The translations under genes and the position numbers were made by a program. 64,000 nucleotides of DNA from Luzula sylvatica (Eukaryota; Streptophyta; Magnoliopsida; Poales; Juncaceae), in contig OX326957.1 of NCBI GenBank assembly GCA_946800325.1, forward strand, positions 22,259,007 through 22,323,006, given 5' to 3'. Position 1 is the first letter of the stretch. Every line of letters starts with the position of its first letter. Under the pieces are notes generated by a model, which saw only the letters and a program-made list of their open reading frames with translations, had not been told where the DNA came from and ran no database searches. This document shows, piece after piece, positions 31,336-42,724 of the stretch.

Positions 31336-33652
31336 TTTATATAGCACATGGTGCATGTAAAAATTGTAAAGAGAGCATATATGGTGCCCCCATAATTCCC
31401 CCGCGCATGCTGATTGAATTAGCATGACGCGTTGAATCAATCCGAAGCCGATTCGGAGCTACAAAATTTTCCCCTATTGATCAATAATTGCGGGACCGAA
31501 CAATATAAATATCAAGAACCTACACACTTTCTCTCTCCTCTCCTTCATTTGCAGCCGCCGCTTCTCCATTCCTCTCTCTCTCTCTCTCTCTCAGACGAGA
31601 CTTTTCATGGCGATTCATGCCGATTGATGGCGATTTTGAAGGTGTTGGCTGAGATTTCGTGTTTTCTTTTTGAATTTCGACTTGTTTCGTGTGGATTTCT
31701 TGTTTTTTCGTGGATTTCGAGTTTTTTCCGCGTGGATGTCGTGTTGTGGGGTTCTTGCTGAGATTTTATGTGTGTTTTTGCGGATTTCTTGTTGAGTTTT
31801 TGCTGTTTTTTTGAAGGTGTTGGCCGAGATTTTGTTTTTTTTCGTTGTGTTTTTTGGCTGTTCTTCGTCAGAGTTTGGATTGCTTGCTTTTCAGAACTGG
31901 TTCAGATATGATTTTGTTAATTGCGAGGTAATTACCTATCTGGTATTGTTACTATTTCTTGCTGAGTTTGGATTTATATTTTGCTATTTTGCCGATTTCT
32001 TCCTGAGTTTGAATTGTTTGTTTATTTTGAACTATTTTTTTTTCTCTAAAATTTCAGATCGGCAATTGCAAATCATTAATTGATTTGATTTCAGAGTTTG
32101 GCTGCATTAATCGAGTTGTTTGAAGTACTGGTACCGATTAAATGAAGACGACGAATTTTCATGTTTAATCAAATCGACGAATTTTCAGCATTAATCGAGT
32201 TGTTTGAAGGAGACGACGGGACAACACACAAACCCTAGATTTCAGTCGATAATGGGGGTAAGTTAATTCAGTCCATTTTAGTTACTGTAATTACTCGTAA
32301 TTACCAGTTAATTCGGTCGATAATGCTCTGCATGGAACTTTATATTATCTGGTAATTATCAGTTAATCGGCAATTATGAGCTAATTAAGTCTATTTCAGT
32401 CAATTAAGTCGAATTATTTCAGTCAATTAAGTCAATTTCAGTCTATTTGAGCTAATTATTCTGGTAATTAGATTTGTTATAGAAGTTAATGAAGTCGAAT
32501 TATGGGATATTTAACAGTTTAATTACTCGTCAATTAACAGTTTAACGATTAGCAAGTGTCGAACATGGTGCTAGCTGGAGCACGAGACGATTACTTGCTG
32601 GTTAATGGATCTGACGATGGATCTGTGAAGACTGGTACGGTTGAATTGATGGTGATTATTTCCAATTAATGGTGATTTAAGACGAGTAATGCTCATTTTC
32701 AGATCTGCACCAGTCTCGAGAATGTCGAATTAACGGTTAATTTGGACTGGTACGGTTGAATAGGCGAAGACTGGTGCGGATTCTGGTACGGCGTCGATGG
32801 CTGGTAAGGTTTGATTGGCGAGGATGACGACGAGGATGACGACGATGGCTGGTACGGTTTGATCGCGACGAGGATGAGGACGATGGCCGGTACGGTTTAA
32901 TTAATACAAATACGACGACGACGAGGATGACGATGATGGCTGGTACGGTTCGATGGCTGGTACGGTTTGGTTAGGTCTCGAGAGTCGAGTTGATTGTGAG
33001 CAAGATTAATTGTTAATTAATATGTGTATTAGTTTTTGTTAATTTGTAAATGTATTTTTTTACACAATATTTGATTAATTTAGTTAATGGTGGTATTAAT
33101 TAGTTGTTAATATGCGAGTCGAGTCGAGTCGATTTTTTGAGATTAATGGTTGTATTAGAAATAGAATGTTAATGAATATCAATTTAGGAAAATAAGTAAT
33201 TAATTTTCTGAGATTAATTAGTTGTTAATATGCAAGTACGACGACGATAATGGAATAGTGAACAATTGAAATAGACAAATTATTAATTGTTAATGGAGTG
33301 TTGATTTAATGGTTGTATTAGAAATAGAATGTTAATGGTTGTATTAGTTGTTAATGGAGTGTTGATTTTGCATGAAATAAACAAATTATTAATTGATACA
33401 AAACGAAATCCGGAAATTGATAAGAAATATAATGTGTTAGTAAAATGACAATCAATTGTTAAGTTCAAATAAAATATGGATTAGTGAACAATTTAAATAA
33501 AATCTTAAATTTATTATTGGAAAATTTAGAAATATTTATTATTGAACAATTGAACAATTGAAATAGAATGTTAATGAATATCAATTTAGAAAAATAAGTA
33601 ATTAATATTTTTCTGGTTCATGACTAAGTTGGTGGTTAATGAATTGTTAATC
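31336..33652. other. Leader-like and repeat-rich DNA, no coding gene established
   Basis: From 31520 the DNA looks like a plant 5' leader (CT-rich, with a (CT)n run at 31573-31592) and then T/G-rich intron-like sequence. An AAACCCTAG with an ATG and a splice-donor-like GGGGTAAGT follows at 32230-32262. No frame carries a recognisable domain. The stretch 32810-32990 is an array of GATGACGA and GGCTGGTACGGTT words. It may be the body of a CACTA or another gene-capturing element whose end lies at 33653. Confidence 0.35.
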
Positions 33653-33977
33653 ACTACAACATTATAACCGACTGTTTTCTTCTACGGGCTTTATTTCAGC
33701 TACGGGCCGTCGCAGATTCTTTTTTCCGACATTATTGAACAGTATCAGCGACGGGGGCTTTATTTCAGCTACGGGCCGTCGCAGATTCTTTTTTCCGACT
33801 GTTTTCTTCTCCGACGGGCTTTCCCAATCTCCGACGGGTTGTCGCCAACATTATAACCCGTCGCCAATTCTTTTTTCGGACGGAATTATCTCCGACAGCC
33901 CATCGGTGAAGCTCACCTACGGCCCGTCGGTAAAGCCCGTGACCCGGTAGACGACCCCCTACGGCCCGTCGGTGAAG
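33653..33977. mobile_element. CACTA-type terminus with subterminal repeats
   Basis: CACTACAACATTATAACCG is followed by repeated ACGGGCC.GTCG, GACGGGCTTT and CGGCCCGTCGGTGAAG words in both orientations, the pattern of a CACTA end. No opposite end is adjacent. A matching terminus in reverse (ATGTTGTAGTG) occurs at 54335-54345 but 20 kb away, so the two are separate fragments. Confidence 0.6.
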
Positions 33978-34168
33978 ATGCAACCCATTAATGCTTGGTT
34001 CACTGTCAATTCCATGAGACGAGTGCACGAGGCATCGGGTAAAAAGTCAAGAGAGAGACTGCGAATTGGTGTGCAACATCACCGTGATTCAATCACGAGG
34101 CGCGGGGGGAATTTCAGGGGCATAGTATAATTATCCAATTGTAAATGCAATATAAATAGTTATATATT

Positions 34169-35217
34169 AGGCAGATTTTTGTATATACACAAATTTTTAA
34201 ACTTTATTCCCAAAATACACACGCTGGTAACATAATTCCTGAACTACACAATGGCGGAGTTAGTAACTCCGCCAATTTATAAAATGGCGGATTTTGAAAC
34301 TCCGCCAAATATTAATTGTTAAGTAAATCATTAAGCATGGACGCAAAATTCAAAAATTGAATTAAATGAATGGAAGCCCTACTGGCGGAGTTACTAACTC
34401 CGCCATTTTTTATTCAATTTAATGGACTCCAATTTATGTCCATTTCCATTTCCAATTTAATGTACATTTCCAATTTATATATGTACTTGATTATGTGCAC
34501 TTCAAAATAACAGTATAATTTTCCTTTTATATATTTTGACATCGTATTCGTATTCGAAATCGAATATCGGATATCGGACACCGTATTCGTATCCGAAATC
34601 GAATATCGGATATCGAATATCGGATATCGAATATCGAATATCGGATATACGAATACGGAGTCCGATATCCGATATTCGATTTCGGATACGAATACGGTGT
34701 CCGATATCTGATATCTGATTTCGGATACGAATACGATGTCAAAATATATAAAAAGAAAATTATACTGTTATTTTGAAGTACATATAATCAAGTACATATA
34801 TAAATTGGAAATGGACATTAATTCAATTTACCTCTCCCCAGCTTCCATTCCATGAGTGGACATTAAATTGGAAATGGACATTAAATTGGAAATGGAAATG
34901 GACAAAAATTGGAGTCCATTAAATTGAAAAAAAATGGCGGAGTTAGTAACTCCGCCGGTATCCCCAGCTTCCATTCATTTAATTCAATTTTTGAATTTTG
35001 GCGGAATTAGAAATTCCGCCAGATTGTATTGTTTAATTAATTGTGCGTCTATGCTTAATGATTTACTTAACAATTAATATTTGGCGGAGTTTCAAATTCC
35101 GCCATTTTATAAATTGGCGGAGTTAGTAAGGCCCTTGTGTAGTTCAGGAATTATGTTACCAGCGTGTGTATTTTGGGAATAAAGTTTAAAAATTTGTGTA
35201 TATACAAAAATCTGCCT
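34169..35217. mobile_element. Foldback element with GGCGGAGT..ACTCCGCC hairpin modules, flanked by ATATATT
   Basis: The ends AGGCAGATTTTTGTATATAC and its complement enclose two arms of about 500 bp that are near-perfect inverted copies. They meet in a centre made of alternating TATCGGA and TCGAATA words (about 34545-34735). ATATATT flanks both sides (34162-34168 and 35218-35224). Each arm contains short hairpins of the form TGGCGGAGT..ACTCCGCCA: near 34253, 34284 and 34384 on the left, with partners near 34934, 34998 and 35082 on the right; a seventh (35117) is truncated. No protein is encoded. Confidence 0.82.
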
Positions 35218-35449
35218 ATATATTATGTATTGTATACATTTGACTTGATCTCACCCGATCATGTGCCCTTTGATGTCGTAAGAATTGAATCGAAAACGTG
35301 AAAAGCTCGAACCAAGAATTTGCAGCTTATGAGTCAAGTTTATTACCATACTAATACATAGTTATTTATGATTATAATATTCAGAAACAGATTAAATAGC
35401 ATTGAATAGAAGGACTGGTGTGATCGTGTGGTCTATTAGTCAGGAGAAT

Positions 35450-36015
35450 TTTCCTATAAAAAATGAGAGCTTGATCCTTGCAAGTTAAGCCATGTCATTT
35501 GACTTCCCAAACGATAAGAACGCTTTAATTTAATTTCAGTATGTCAACAATTACATTAAACATGCGCACAATATTTAATCTGGTTAGTTGTTTGATCAAC
35601 ATCAATTCGAGCTGTTCATTGTTATTATGTATTATAAATTTAGATTTGTACATCAATGACAAATTTATAAGAGGGTATTTATCCTGCCCAGTATTCATCG
35701 CTATATTTTCTATATTCTAATTAACACACTTAATTACATGGTAATTAACACATGACTCATGATTTAACTATTAATTCATATGCAATTAAAATTCATATCA
35801 ATTAACAATTTTTAATGGTTAATTATGTGTTCGTAGTTAATTGTCATGTTAATTAGAATAACGAGAATGGAGTGGTAAAATCTGGCGAAGCTCAAATGAC
35901 AAACTAGACGTGGATCCAATAATTATGGTTTGCATCATCATCAATTGATTGTAATCATGCGAAGCTCAAATGTGTCAAAGTCTACCCAGAAGGAACTGGC
36001 ATTCGTGTGGGAATT
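35450..36015. repeat. Upstream flank block of DUF247 unit (copy of 13374-14085)
   Basis: This matches the block described at 13374, without the hAT MITE insertion. It lies about 630 bp before the start codon of gene 3. Confidence 0.75.
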
Positions 36016-36219
36016 AAGTATAATGCAACAACAACAAACAGAACAAATTACATGTTAAAAACAAAATATCAAGGTGCATAAACCTAATTTTGCCATATCT
36101 TTTCTAAAATACAGATCAATCGATTTTTTTAATTAATAAATGAACCAACCGATCTTTTTTTTCGAATTTTGAGATAATTTTGCAACATTTTTCTTTCCAC
36201 CGAGTCCGAGCTTCATCAC

Positions 36220-36312
36220 AAGGAGCTCCGTCGCATGCACTGAGCTTGAGCTCCGTCGAATGCACTGAGCTTGAGCTCCGTCGCATGCACTGAGCTTGAG
36301 CTCCGTCGAATG
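36220..36312. repeat. Short tandem repeat, about 30-bp unit
   Basis: GAGCTCCGTCG(C/A)ATGCACTGAGCTT occurs about four times in a row, the units alternating between CGCATG and CGAATG. Confidence 0.9.
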
Positions 36313-36578
36313 CAAGTCAAAGTCGATTTGTTTTATAGATAAACATGATAACATTAATTACTCTTACAGATAGGTCAGTATTTCTTTGTTGGTTGGATCG
36401 ATAAACATGGCATTTTCTAATAGATTATTTTAAATTCTCAAATAATTAGAATAACTCAAGCAGTTACTATAATTAAAATAATCAGCTAGGTTTCATTTTA
36501 ATACTTGCCGGCCATATATACAAGTTTTCCAGAGTCTTTTTTTTAGATTAAATATGAAAAAAATCAAATGGTTTGTGT

Positions 36579-36586
36579 CTATATAG
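36579..36586 (+). promoter_or_regulatory. TATA box of DUF247 gene 3
   Basis: CTATATAG before ATGA lies about 60 bp from the start codon and is collinear with the TATA boxes of the other copies. Confidence 0.5.
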
Positions 36587-36645
36587 ATGACCGTAAAACT
36601 AAAAACTAAATAGAAGTACAAGCTTTTGTTCTCTTTTTTTCTGTC

Positions 36646-38076
36646 ATGGAAGAGATAGAAGTCGATCTGGAACAAGGTTCTGCTTGGAAGATAGAAGAGT
36701 TTGGTCCGGAACAAGATCAGAAAGAGGAAGATCAAAAAGGTGACAAACTTAGCCAAAAATCATGGTTGATTTGTTCAACAGAAAGTACTTATACAATGTT
36801 CAATACAGACTAACCGATCTCATAATGATTTTTCTACGTGCAGATGATAGCTTGATGAGTTTTATGCGTAAAAGGCTGGAAGCATTACCCGAGAGTGATG
36901 AACAAAGGTACACCATTTTTCGAGTTCCTGAAAGCATTCGAAAGAGTAGGCCACATCTATTCGAGCCTGGTGCACGCAAGTGGCCACTTCTACGAGAATT
37001 CTTTGCCGAAGCCAAAAACATTAGTTTGGAGTCTTGCATTACAGAGATGAGGGCATTAGTGGCAGATGCACGCAAGTGCTATAATGAAACCATTCACATG
37101 GATAGTGATGCCTTCGTCCAGATGATGCTACTGGATGCATCCTTTATTATTCAATTTTTGTTCTCAGGGTCAGGGGGCCATGAACTTTTTAAGAATATAT
37201 GTTGGAATGCTATCATAATACGAAACGACTTGATCTTGATCAAGAATCAAATCCCTTTCTTTATTTTAGAGAAGATGTGCTTTTATTTATATGGCGAGAC
37301 CTTCAGTTCCAAGGATTTGATAAATATAGTTCGAAGAATTGGATCAGCAGAATTCATGTCAACAAATACCTCAACACCACCTGAGAAGATCTATCATTTG
37401 CTCCATCTCTGTCACCATTATATTGTCCCAAATAACGAGTTTGATCTGGAAACACCAATTAATTATCGCGATAAAACACGAAAACATAGTCAGTTTTGCC
37501 CCTCTTGGATAGCACAACGACCTAAAGAGCTGATTAAGACATGCCTAAACCTTGGAAAGAAACACGTGGTAGACCCGAGTCTGTCCGTAGGGTCGCTTCC
37601 ATGTGCTACACAGCTGAAGGAAGCAGGAGTTAATATTAAAAAGAAGGAACCACCAAGTCATTTTACAAACATAACCTTCCAATCAGGGGTACTAGAGATC
37701 CCAGCTCTTTGTATCATGGACTCGACACCTGTCATTTTGATGAATTTGATAGCCTTGGAGCAAGGATTGTCAGAAAGGACTAAAGTAACTAATAACAACA
37801 TATTGTTTGTTCATGGATGCAATTGTGAACACAGCAGACGATGTAATGATACTCGAACAGTCGAACGCAAGGGCATAATTGACAATATGTTTGCCAGCGA
37901 GGAGGCTGTGGCCCTTTTTCTCAACCAATCATGTCAACACGTTGAGATAGAGCTTTTTCATTACCTTCGTGAGTTGTTCATGAACGTAAATAAGTAGTGC
38001 AACAAAAAAAGCCATAGGAACAGGGCGAAGCTGATGCGAGATTACTTCAGCAACCCTTGGTCCATGCTCTCCCTCG
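36646..38076 (+). pseudogene. DUF247 gene 3, degenerate and truncated
   Basis: Exon 1 is 36646-36739 and the intron starts with GT at 36740. The acceptor used by the paralogues (CTAG) has become CTAC. The next AG, six bases on (36842-36843), would keep the frame and drop two residues. The exon 2 frame then lacks about 25 residues, including the whole V-S-I-G-P-Y-H signature, and joins F-E-P directly to K-W-P-L-L. Near 37790-37880 about 25 codons are read out of the family frame between compensating indels. A TAG at 37995-37997 (TAT in gene 1) stops translation before the C-terminal membrane segment. The homologous sequence itself ends near 38076. The remaining frame of about 380 residues is open but probably not functional. 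Confidence 0.88.
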
Positions 38077-39642
38077 GTAGCTCCATCCGCATCTGGGTTC
38101 CTTGAGTCGTCACCCGATCCGGACAATAAAAAAATAGCAAAAACTGTAAATAGAATAACCTGTAAAAAAAATCCATGATTCAGATTATTTAAACTCGGCA
38201 TGATTTTTTGCCGCAAACTTCATTTGCAATTGTTATCCCTAACATACAAACAAAATCATTAACTTGTCACCCCAAAGAAAACTTCGAATTTGAAATTTAA
38301 AATTTGGAGAGAGAAAATTAATAATGTACCATTTCCTTCGGCTTCCAAATCTATTTGTTTTGGCCTGTAATGAGAACCTGAAATTTCAAATCCAAATCCC
38401 AATAGAAGAAATTAAATTTAAAAAAATACCTTAATAATTTGATTTCTTCGGAAAAAAACCACTGTACCTAAAAAGTAGATGAATTCCCTCTCGTGCTAAA
38501 TCTTTCTTCCTCTTAATATTCTCTCTCTATCGAAGGAACCGGTTCCGTTTACAGTACAATTTGAATGCGCTAAACACGTCTTCGTCAAAGGCTGCAAATC
38601 CACAATTTCAGTTTTGGCATTTCATCGAACACGTTCAGTTCATGCATTCCTTCTAGTGTCGCATCTGAAAATTAGGAGACGAACACAAAATAAAACACAA
38701 CCACCCCAAATCTTGAACTACTGAAATTACCCAAAAAATGATAATATAACTGAAATTACCTCAAGATGGTGAAATTACCCAAAAAACAGCCACCAATTTG
38801 GAACGCAAGGCTTTCGACCCTAAATTTCGAAGGCGAAGACGGCGCCGCCGTCTCCAACATCTCGAAAGTCTCCTTTTTTTTTTTTTTTTTTTTTGAATGA
38901 AATATAGAGTAGTCTCTTAAGTCCTACTTCTATTATATTTTATATATGAATTATTTGTCCATACAAGTTAAGAAGGTATTTGTCCTATCTAGCTAAAATT
39001 ATCTACTCCTAAATACCTTCTAAACCTAACTTATATGAACTAATACATATAATCCGGAATTCAAAGTCTCAAAACATAAAAAAAACCAAAATTAAAATCT
39101 AGGAATCTTATTCCGGTATATCTCAGAAACTTGGAAAGCTACGGCTTTGTATAAAAGGCCTGAACCTTGTCTCTCTCTTCTCAACCGCCTTATTCTCTTC
39201 TTCTTCATCGAAACCCTCTGTGCTCTCGTTCCATCTATGAAAGGACAAACCCTAGATCTTCAAGCTCCTCGAAATCCCTCTCCTCTAGATCTTTAAAGGC
39301 CATCTCTTCTATTCTCGTGTCTGCACATCATCAGAGATCAATTGCAAGATATGTGAATCTTCTCTTTCCTCTATTTCTTTATTCGAATTCCTTGTTGTTC
39401 TTCTTTCTTCTTCTGTTAGATCGGAATCAAACCACCAGATTTGCATATTTTGTTGATTGTTTCCTTGCTGATCTGTTCCAATTTGCATCGAATCTTCAGT
39501 TTGCATTGAACTTGTGCATGATGTGCTCTTAGCTGCATTATTAAAATAGTTAGTGTAATAATTGCCTTCATCAAGTAATTCATTTGAAATTCAATTTTAT
39601 GTATTTTTTTATTTGGGCTATATATGGCAGTAATTAAGATAT
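38077..39642. other. Foreign DNA between gene 3 and the LINE, with possible captured exons
   Basis: Gene 3 similarity breaks at 38076 and the DUF247 downstream flank resumes at about 41972, so everything between is inserted or rearranged. On the minus strand 38762-38866 could encode a Met-starting, Ala/Ser/Pro-rich first exon ending at a GGTAAT donor. A further exon-like block at 38590-38668 follows a TTTCAG acceptor. The product is unknown. The stretch 39120-39360 on the + strand looks like a plant promoter and leader (TATAAAAGG at 39149, CT-rich leader, AAACCCTAG). Confidence 0.35.
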
Positions 39643-40262
39643 TATTTCCATCCCATTTTGTCTGTAAAGTTACTGAAATTGAGTATTTTTTGTTTGTTAC
39701 TTGAAATTAATTTAAAAAGTTTCGAATTCCATGAAATTAATATCCCTCCTGATACACCATTTGATTTTAAATACTCAAAACTATTTAATTTAGGTCCACA
39801 ACATTCTTTATTAATATTATCATCTATAATTTCCATTTTTGTTTCTTGTAAACAACATATATCAACATGTTCTTCAATAATACTCTTATTAACTATATTT
39901 TTCTTATTATTTGAATTTAATCCTCTAACATTCCAAGTTAATATTCTTAATTTTTTATAATTCATTAATATTAATTTATCTTCCTTAATGAGCAGTACTA
40001 AAGTACACTTCTCATCCACTAAGCTATTTATTTTATCAATTAAATTATATGTCCATTCTATACCAGTTGAAGTTAATATATCTATTATATCTTCTTTACT
40101 ATTTATGTTTTTCTGGTTTTCCAAATTAATTTCTTTTACTTCTAAGATATTATTTTTGTTTTTATGTTTTTTATTTGTTTGTTTTTGTATTTCTTTATAT
40201 TTAACTAATTGAGCCTGTTCAACTGGAGAAGAATAGTGCCCATTTTGTTTTGTTAATAACAT
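39642..40262 (-). pseudogene. LINE ORF2 N-terminal fragment: apurinic-type endonuclease
   Basis: The 206-codon frame has a Lys- and Asn-rich N-terminal part. The endonuclease core begins near residue 108 with W-N-V-R-G-L-N, the metal-binding Asn region, followed by the Q-E-T-K motif whose Glu binds the catalytic metal. The downstream His/Asp motifs of the endonuclease and all RT motifs are missing. In an intact element this enzyme nicks the target DNA to start reverse transcription. Confidence 0.8.
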
Positions 40263-41945
40263 GGCACTTCTTCTTTGTTCTGCAATTTTTAATGTTTTAT
40301 TTGAATTTTTAATTTTTTTCTGTTTTATCTATTTTAAAATTTCCTTTATTTATTTGGACTGGAGACTCAATTTGATCCTTTTCCTCTACTTGACAGGAAC
40401 CCTTACTATTAATATTAAAGGTATTTAAAATATCGTTATTATTATTATTATTATTTCTTTTAAAATACTCATTAATTCTTTTCTGGCTCTTTACAGGGAA
40501 TCTCAATTGCTGAACTGGAGATGTGTGCACTAGCAATTTGCTAGCAGGAACCGACTTAAAGTTCAACAATTCAGATCCTTGTATTTGTAAGGGTTCCTGT
40601 TCTTCTATATCCATTTGATTAAGATCATCATTATCCCATATTGGTGATGAAGGTTCATCATTTAGTATGTTGTGATTGATTGGAAGTGTATCAGATATGC
40701 TATTAGGTTTATATATTATCAGTTGCTGTGATTCAGTATTATCATGGTTTGACTCATATGTGATCTCATCACAAACATATTTGATCACTGTTTGTGGTTG
40801 AGTTGTTTCAATTGGTTTAACAGCAAGTCCTTGAGGTGTAATTGAGATTAAAATTGAGTTTGAATACTTATGAGGTTTATGATAAGAAAAGACCCTTTGA
40901 GACAGTCTTATTGGAGTTGTATTTGGAATAAAGATTCCATTAATAACTTGGAAATTGATTTGTTTGCTGCCTTGTGTATAATTTGAGTAAGATGAAGTGA
41001 TCCCCCTTGTCCAGTGATGATTGCCTTTTCAGAGGGTAAAATTTCTACATTCTCAGTATTGATATCTGAATTTGTGGAAATTGTGAAACCTAAATTAGGG
41101 TTTATCTTTTTAACCCTCCAACAGGTTAATATTTTCTTCTTTTTTTTGCCAGATTTTCACTGTTTTAATTCTATTTTTGTTTATATTGTTTTTAACTGGC
41201 AATTTTTCTTGAATTGTTTTTTGATAATTCTCCCTCTCTACTATCTTATCCTTGCTTACAATGTGTTTAATGTGTTTATTTGTCTTTATATCATTTATGT
41301 GTTTTTTATGTTTTCCCCCCTCATCTTCCTTATTATGCTCTATGATGCCCTCTGAGAGTGTATTTATATTATTTGAAGTACTTGTGAAGAAAGTATTTTC
41401 TTTAATGTTTAAAATATATATTTGAGTATTATCAATAACTTTAATAGATTTTGGATTTTTTATATATTGTAAGCAATTAACTGATAATTTAAGATTTATT
41501 ATAAAATCTGAGGGCATGTATGATCCAACTGAAATAAGTGTGCCAATTGGTTCTATGATTTTTATAAGATCTATTGAATTGCAAAGTTTTCCAGGTATTT
41601 TCTCAATAATGATATCTTTAGTATATGTTATATTCTAAATATTTCTATTAAGATTTACAATTATTTGATCATTAGTATTATTTTTTAACCCTATATTTTC
41701 AATTATAGATTTCTGGATTTGCTTTCCATTTGGGTGCAAGGTTTTACTCATCAAATTATCTTGTGAGTTTTTAACTTCATTATTTCTGTTTATAGGTTTA
41801 TTTAAGTTAGTATAACAGTTTTTCTGAATATGACCTAATTTAAGACACCTCAAACACCTAATTGGTTCTCGACATTGAAATCTATCATGAGTAGTTGATA
41901 AGCATCTATAACATTTCCTTTGATTATTATTAGGTGTGTTTATTT
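39643..41945 (-). mobile_element. LINE (L1-type) fragment, AT-rich, lacking reverse transcriptase
   Basis: Read on the minus strand the fragment starts with two CCHC zinc knuckles, C-Y-R-C-x4-H-x4-C and C-L-R-C-x4-H-x4-C (about 41915-41832). An Asn-, Lys- and Ile-rich ORF1-like region broken by several stops follows (to about 40309). After that comes the start of ORF2 with the endonuclease motif L-T-W-N-V-R-G-L-N, then C-C-L-Q-E-T-K and G-V-S-G-G-I-L-I-S-W (40262-39642). The sequence ends there, before the RT domain. New LINE insertions are normally truncated at the 5' end, so loss of the 3' half implies a later deletion or capture. Its AT content is extreme compared with the Copia genes. Confidence 0.85.
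40309..41930 (-). pseudogene. LINE ORF1-like region with double zinc knuckle
   Basis: Three open pieces (41853-41635, 41517-41110, 40788-40309) lie in order on the minus strand and are separated by single stops or small shifts. A TAG near 41636 separates the first two in the same frame. The two CCHC knuckles at the start are typical of plant L1 ORF1 proteins, which bind the element RNA. An Asn run (near 40440-40460) comes from an ATT/AAT microsatellite. The N-terminal domain usually found upstream of the knuckles is absent. Confidence 0.7.
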
Positions 41946-41971
41946 TTGTTTTTTTAGATACTAATGTCCAT

Positions 41972-42190
41972 TTGTTTGAATTATGGACTTAAAAATATAT
42001 TGGCTTGAATTTATCATTGTGAACCGTTAGAAAAAGTATTTCTTGGATTTGAGTTAAATCTGGAATTGATTTTCTTCAAATTTACCAAGCCTTTCCATTA
42101 GGCTTTTCTTAATTTTTTTTTTTTTAATCTCACATTATTAGGCCAGGACTCTGGACTCCGGAGTGAGCCCAATTTCAAATGAGCAAAATG
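41972..42190. repeat. Downstream DUF247 flank (copy of 27830-28090)
   Basis: It restores the 3' flank of gene 3 after the LINE-containing insertion and begins at GAATTATGGACT, a phrase also found downstream of gene 4 (57650). Confidence 0.7.
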
Positions 42191-42219
42191 TGAAAACTAT
42201 TTGTATCTTGGATAATTAT

Positions 42220-42455
42220 ACCATACACCCTCGTTTTCCCATCATATTTTTTATATCACCAATTAATTAGTATGATCATTAACAAAAGTACATCTGATTA
42301 GCAGTTAGTTGATATTAATTAAAAATTACTAATGTATATGTATTTTAATTTTGTATTAATTAACTGTTAGTGGAGTGTCATTTTGTTAATTATTTTAATA
42401 ATTAACCATTAATTAAGGATATAGAGGGTGCTGTGAAAACGAGGGATAACTGTAA
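42220..42455. mobile_element. MITE-like element with CCCTCGTTTTC termini
   Basis: ACACCCTCGTTTTCCCATCA on the left is answered by CTGTGAAAACGAGGG on the right, and the AT-rich interior is rich in TTAATTAA. No exact target duplication was found. Confidence 0.45.
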
Positions 42456-42646
42456 ATGACCTCTTTCTCTATCTCCGAAAAAATGTCTTTCCAACCCAGG
42501 AGCACGAGAGGAGGTATTGGGCAAAAATCTTATATCTACTCACTCCTCTCTTTTTCTCTGTTCAATTATTTATTGAATAAGATGACTATATTTGTTTAGA
42601 GAAGAGGAAAAGAAAATTCTTAAATGTACTCACTCCTCTCTTTTTC

Positions 42647-42649
<3 letters not shown>

Positions 42650-42722
<73 letters not shown>
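42650..42722. repeat. (TA)n followed by poly-T
   Basis: About 40 bp of TA dinucleotides, then about 28 T. Confidence 0.95.

Positions 42723-42724
<2 letters not shown>

Noticed and set aside
34527..34742. Ser/Tyr/Arg-rich frames on both strands
   Set aside because: They arise from the palindromic centre of the foldback element and are mirror translations of one repeat.
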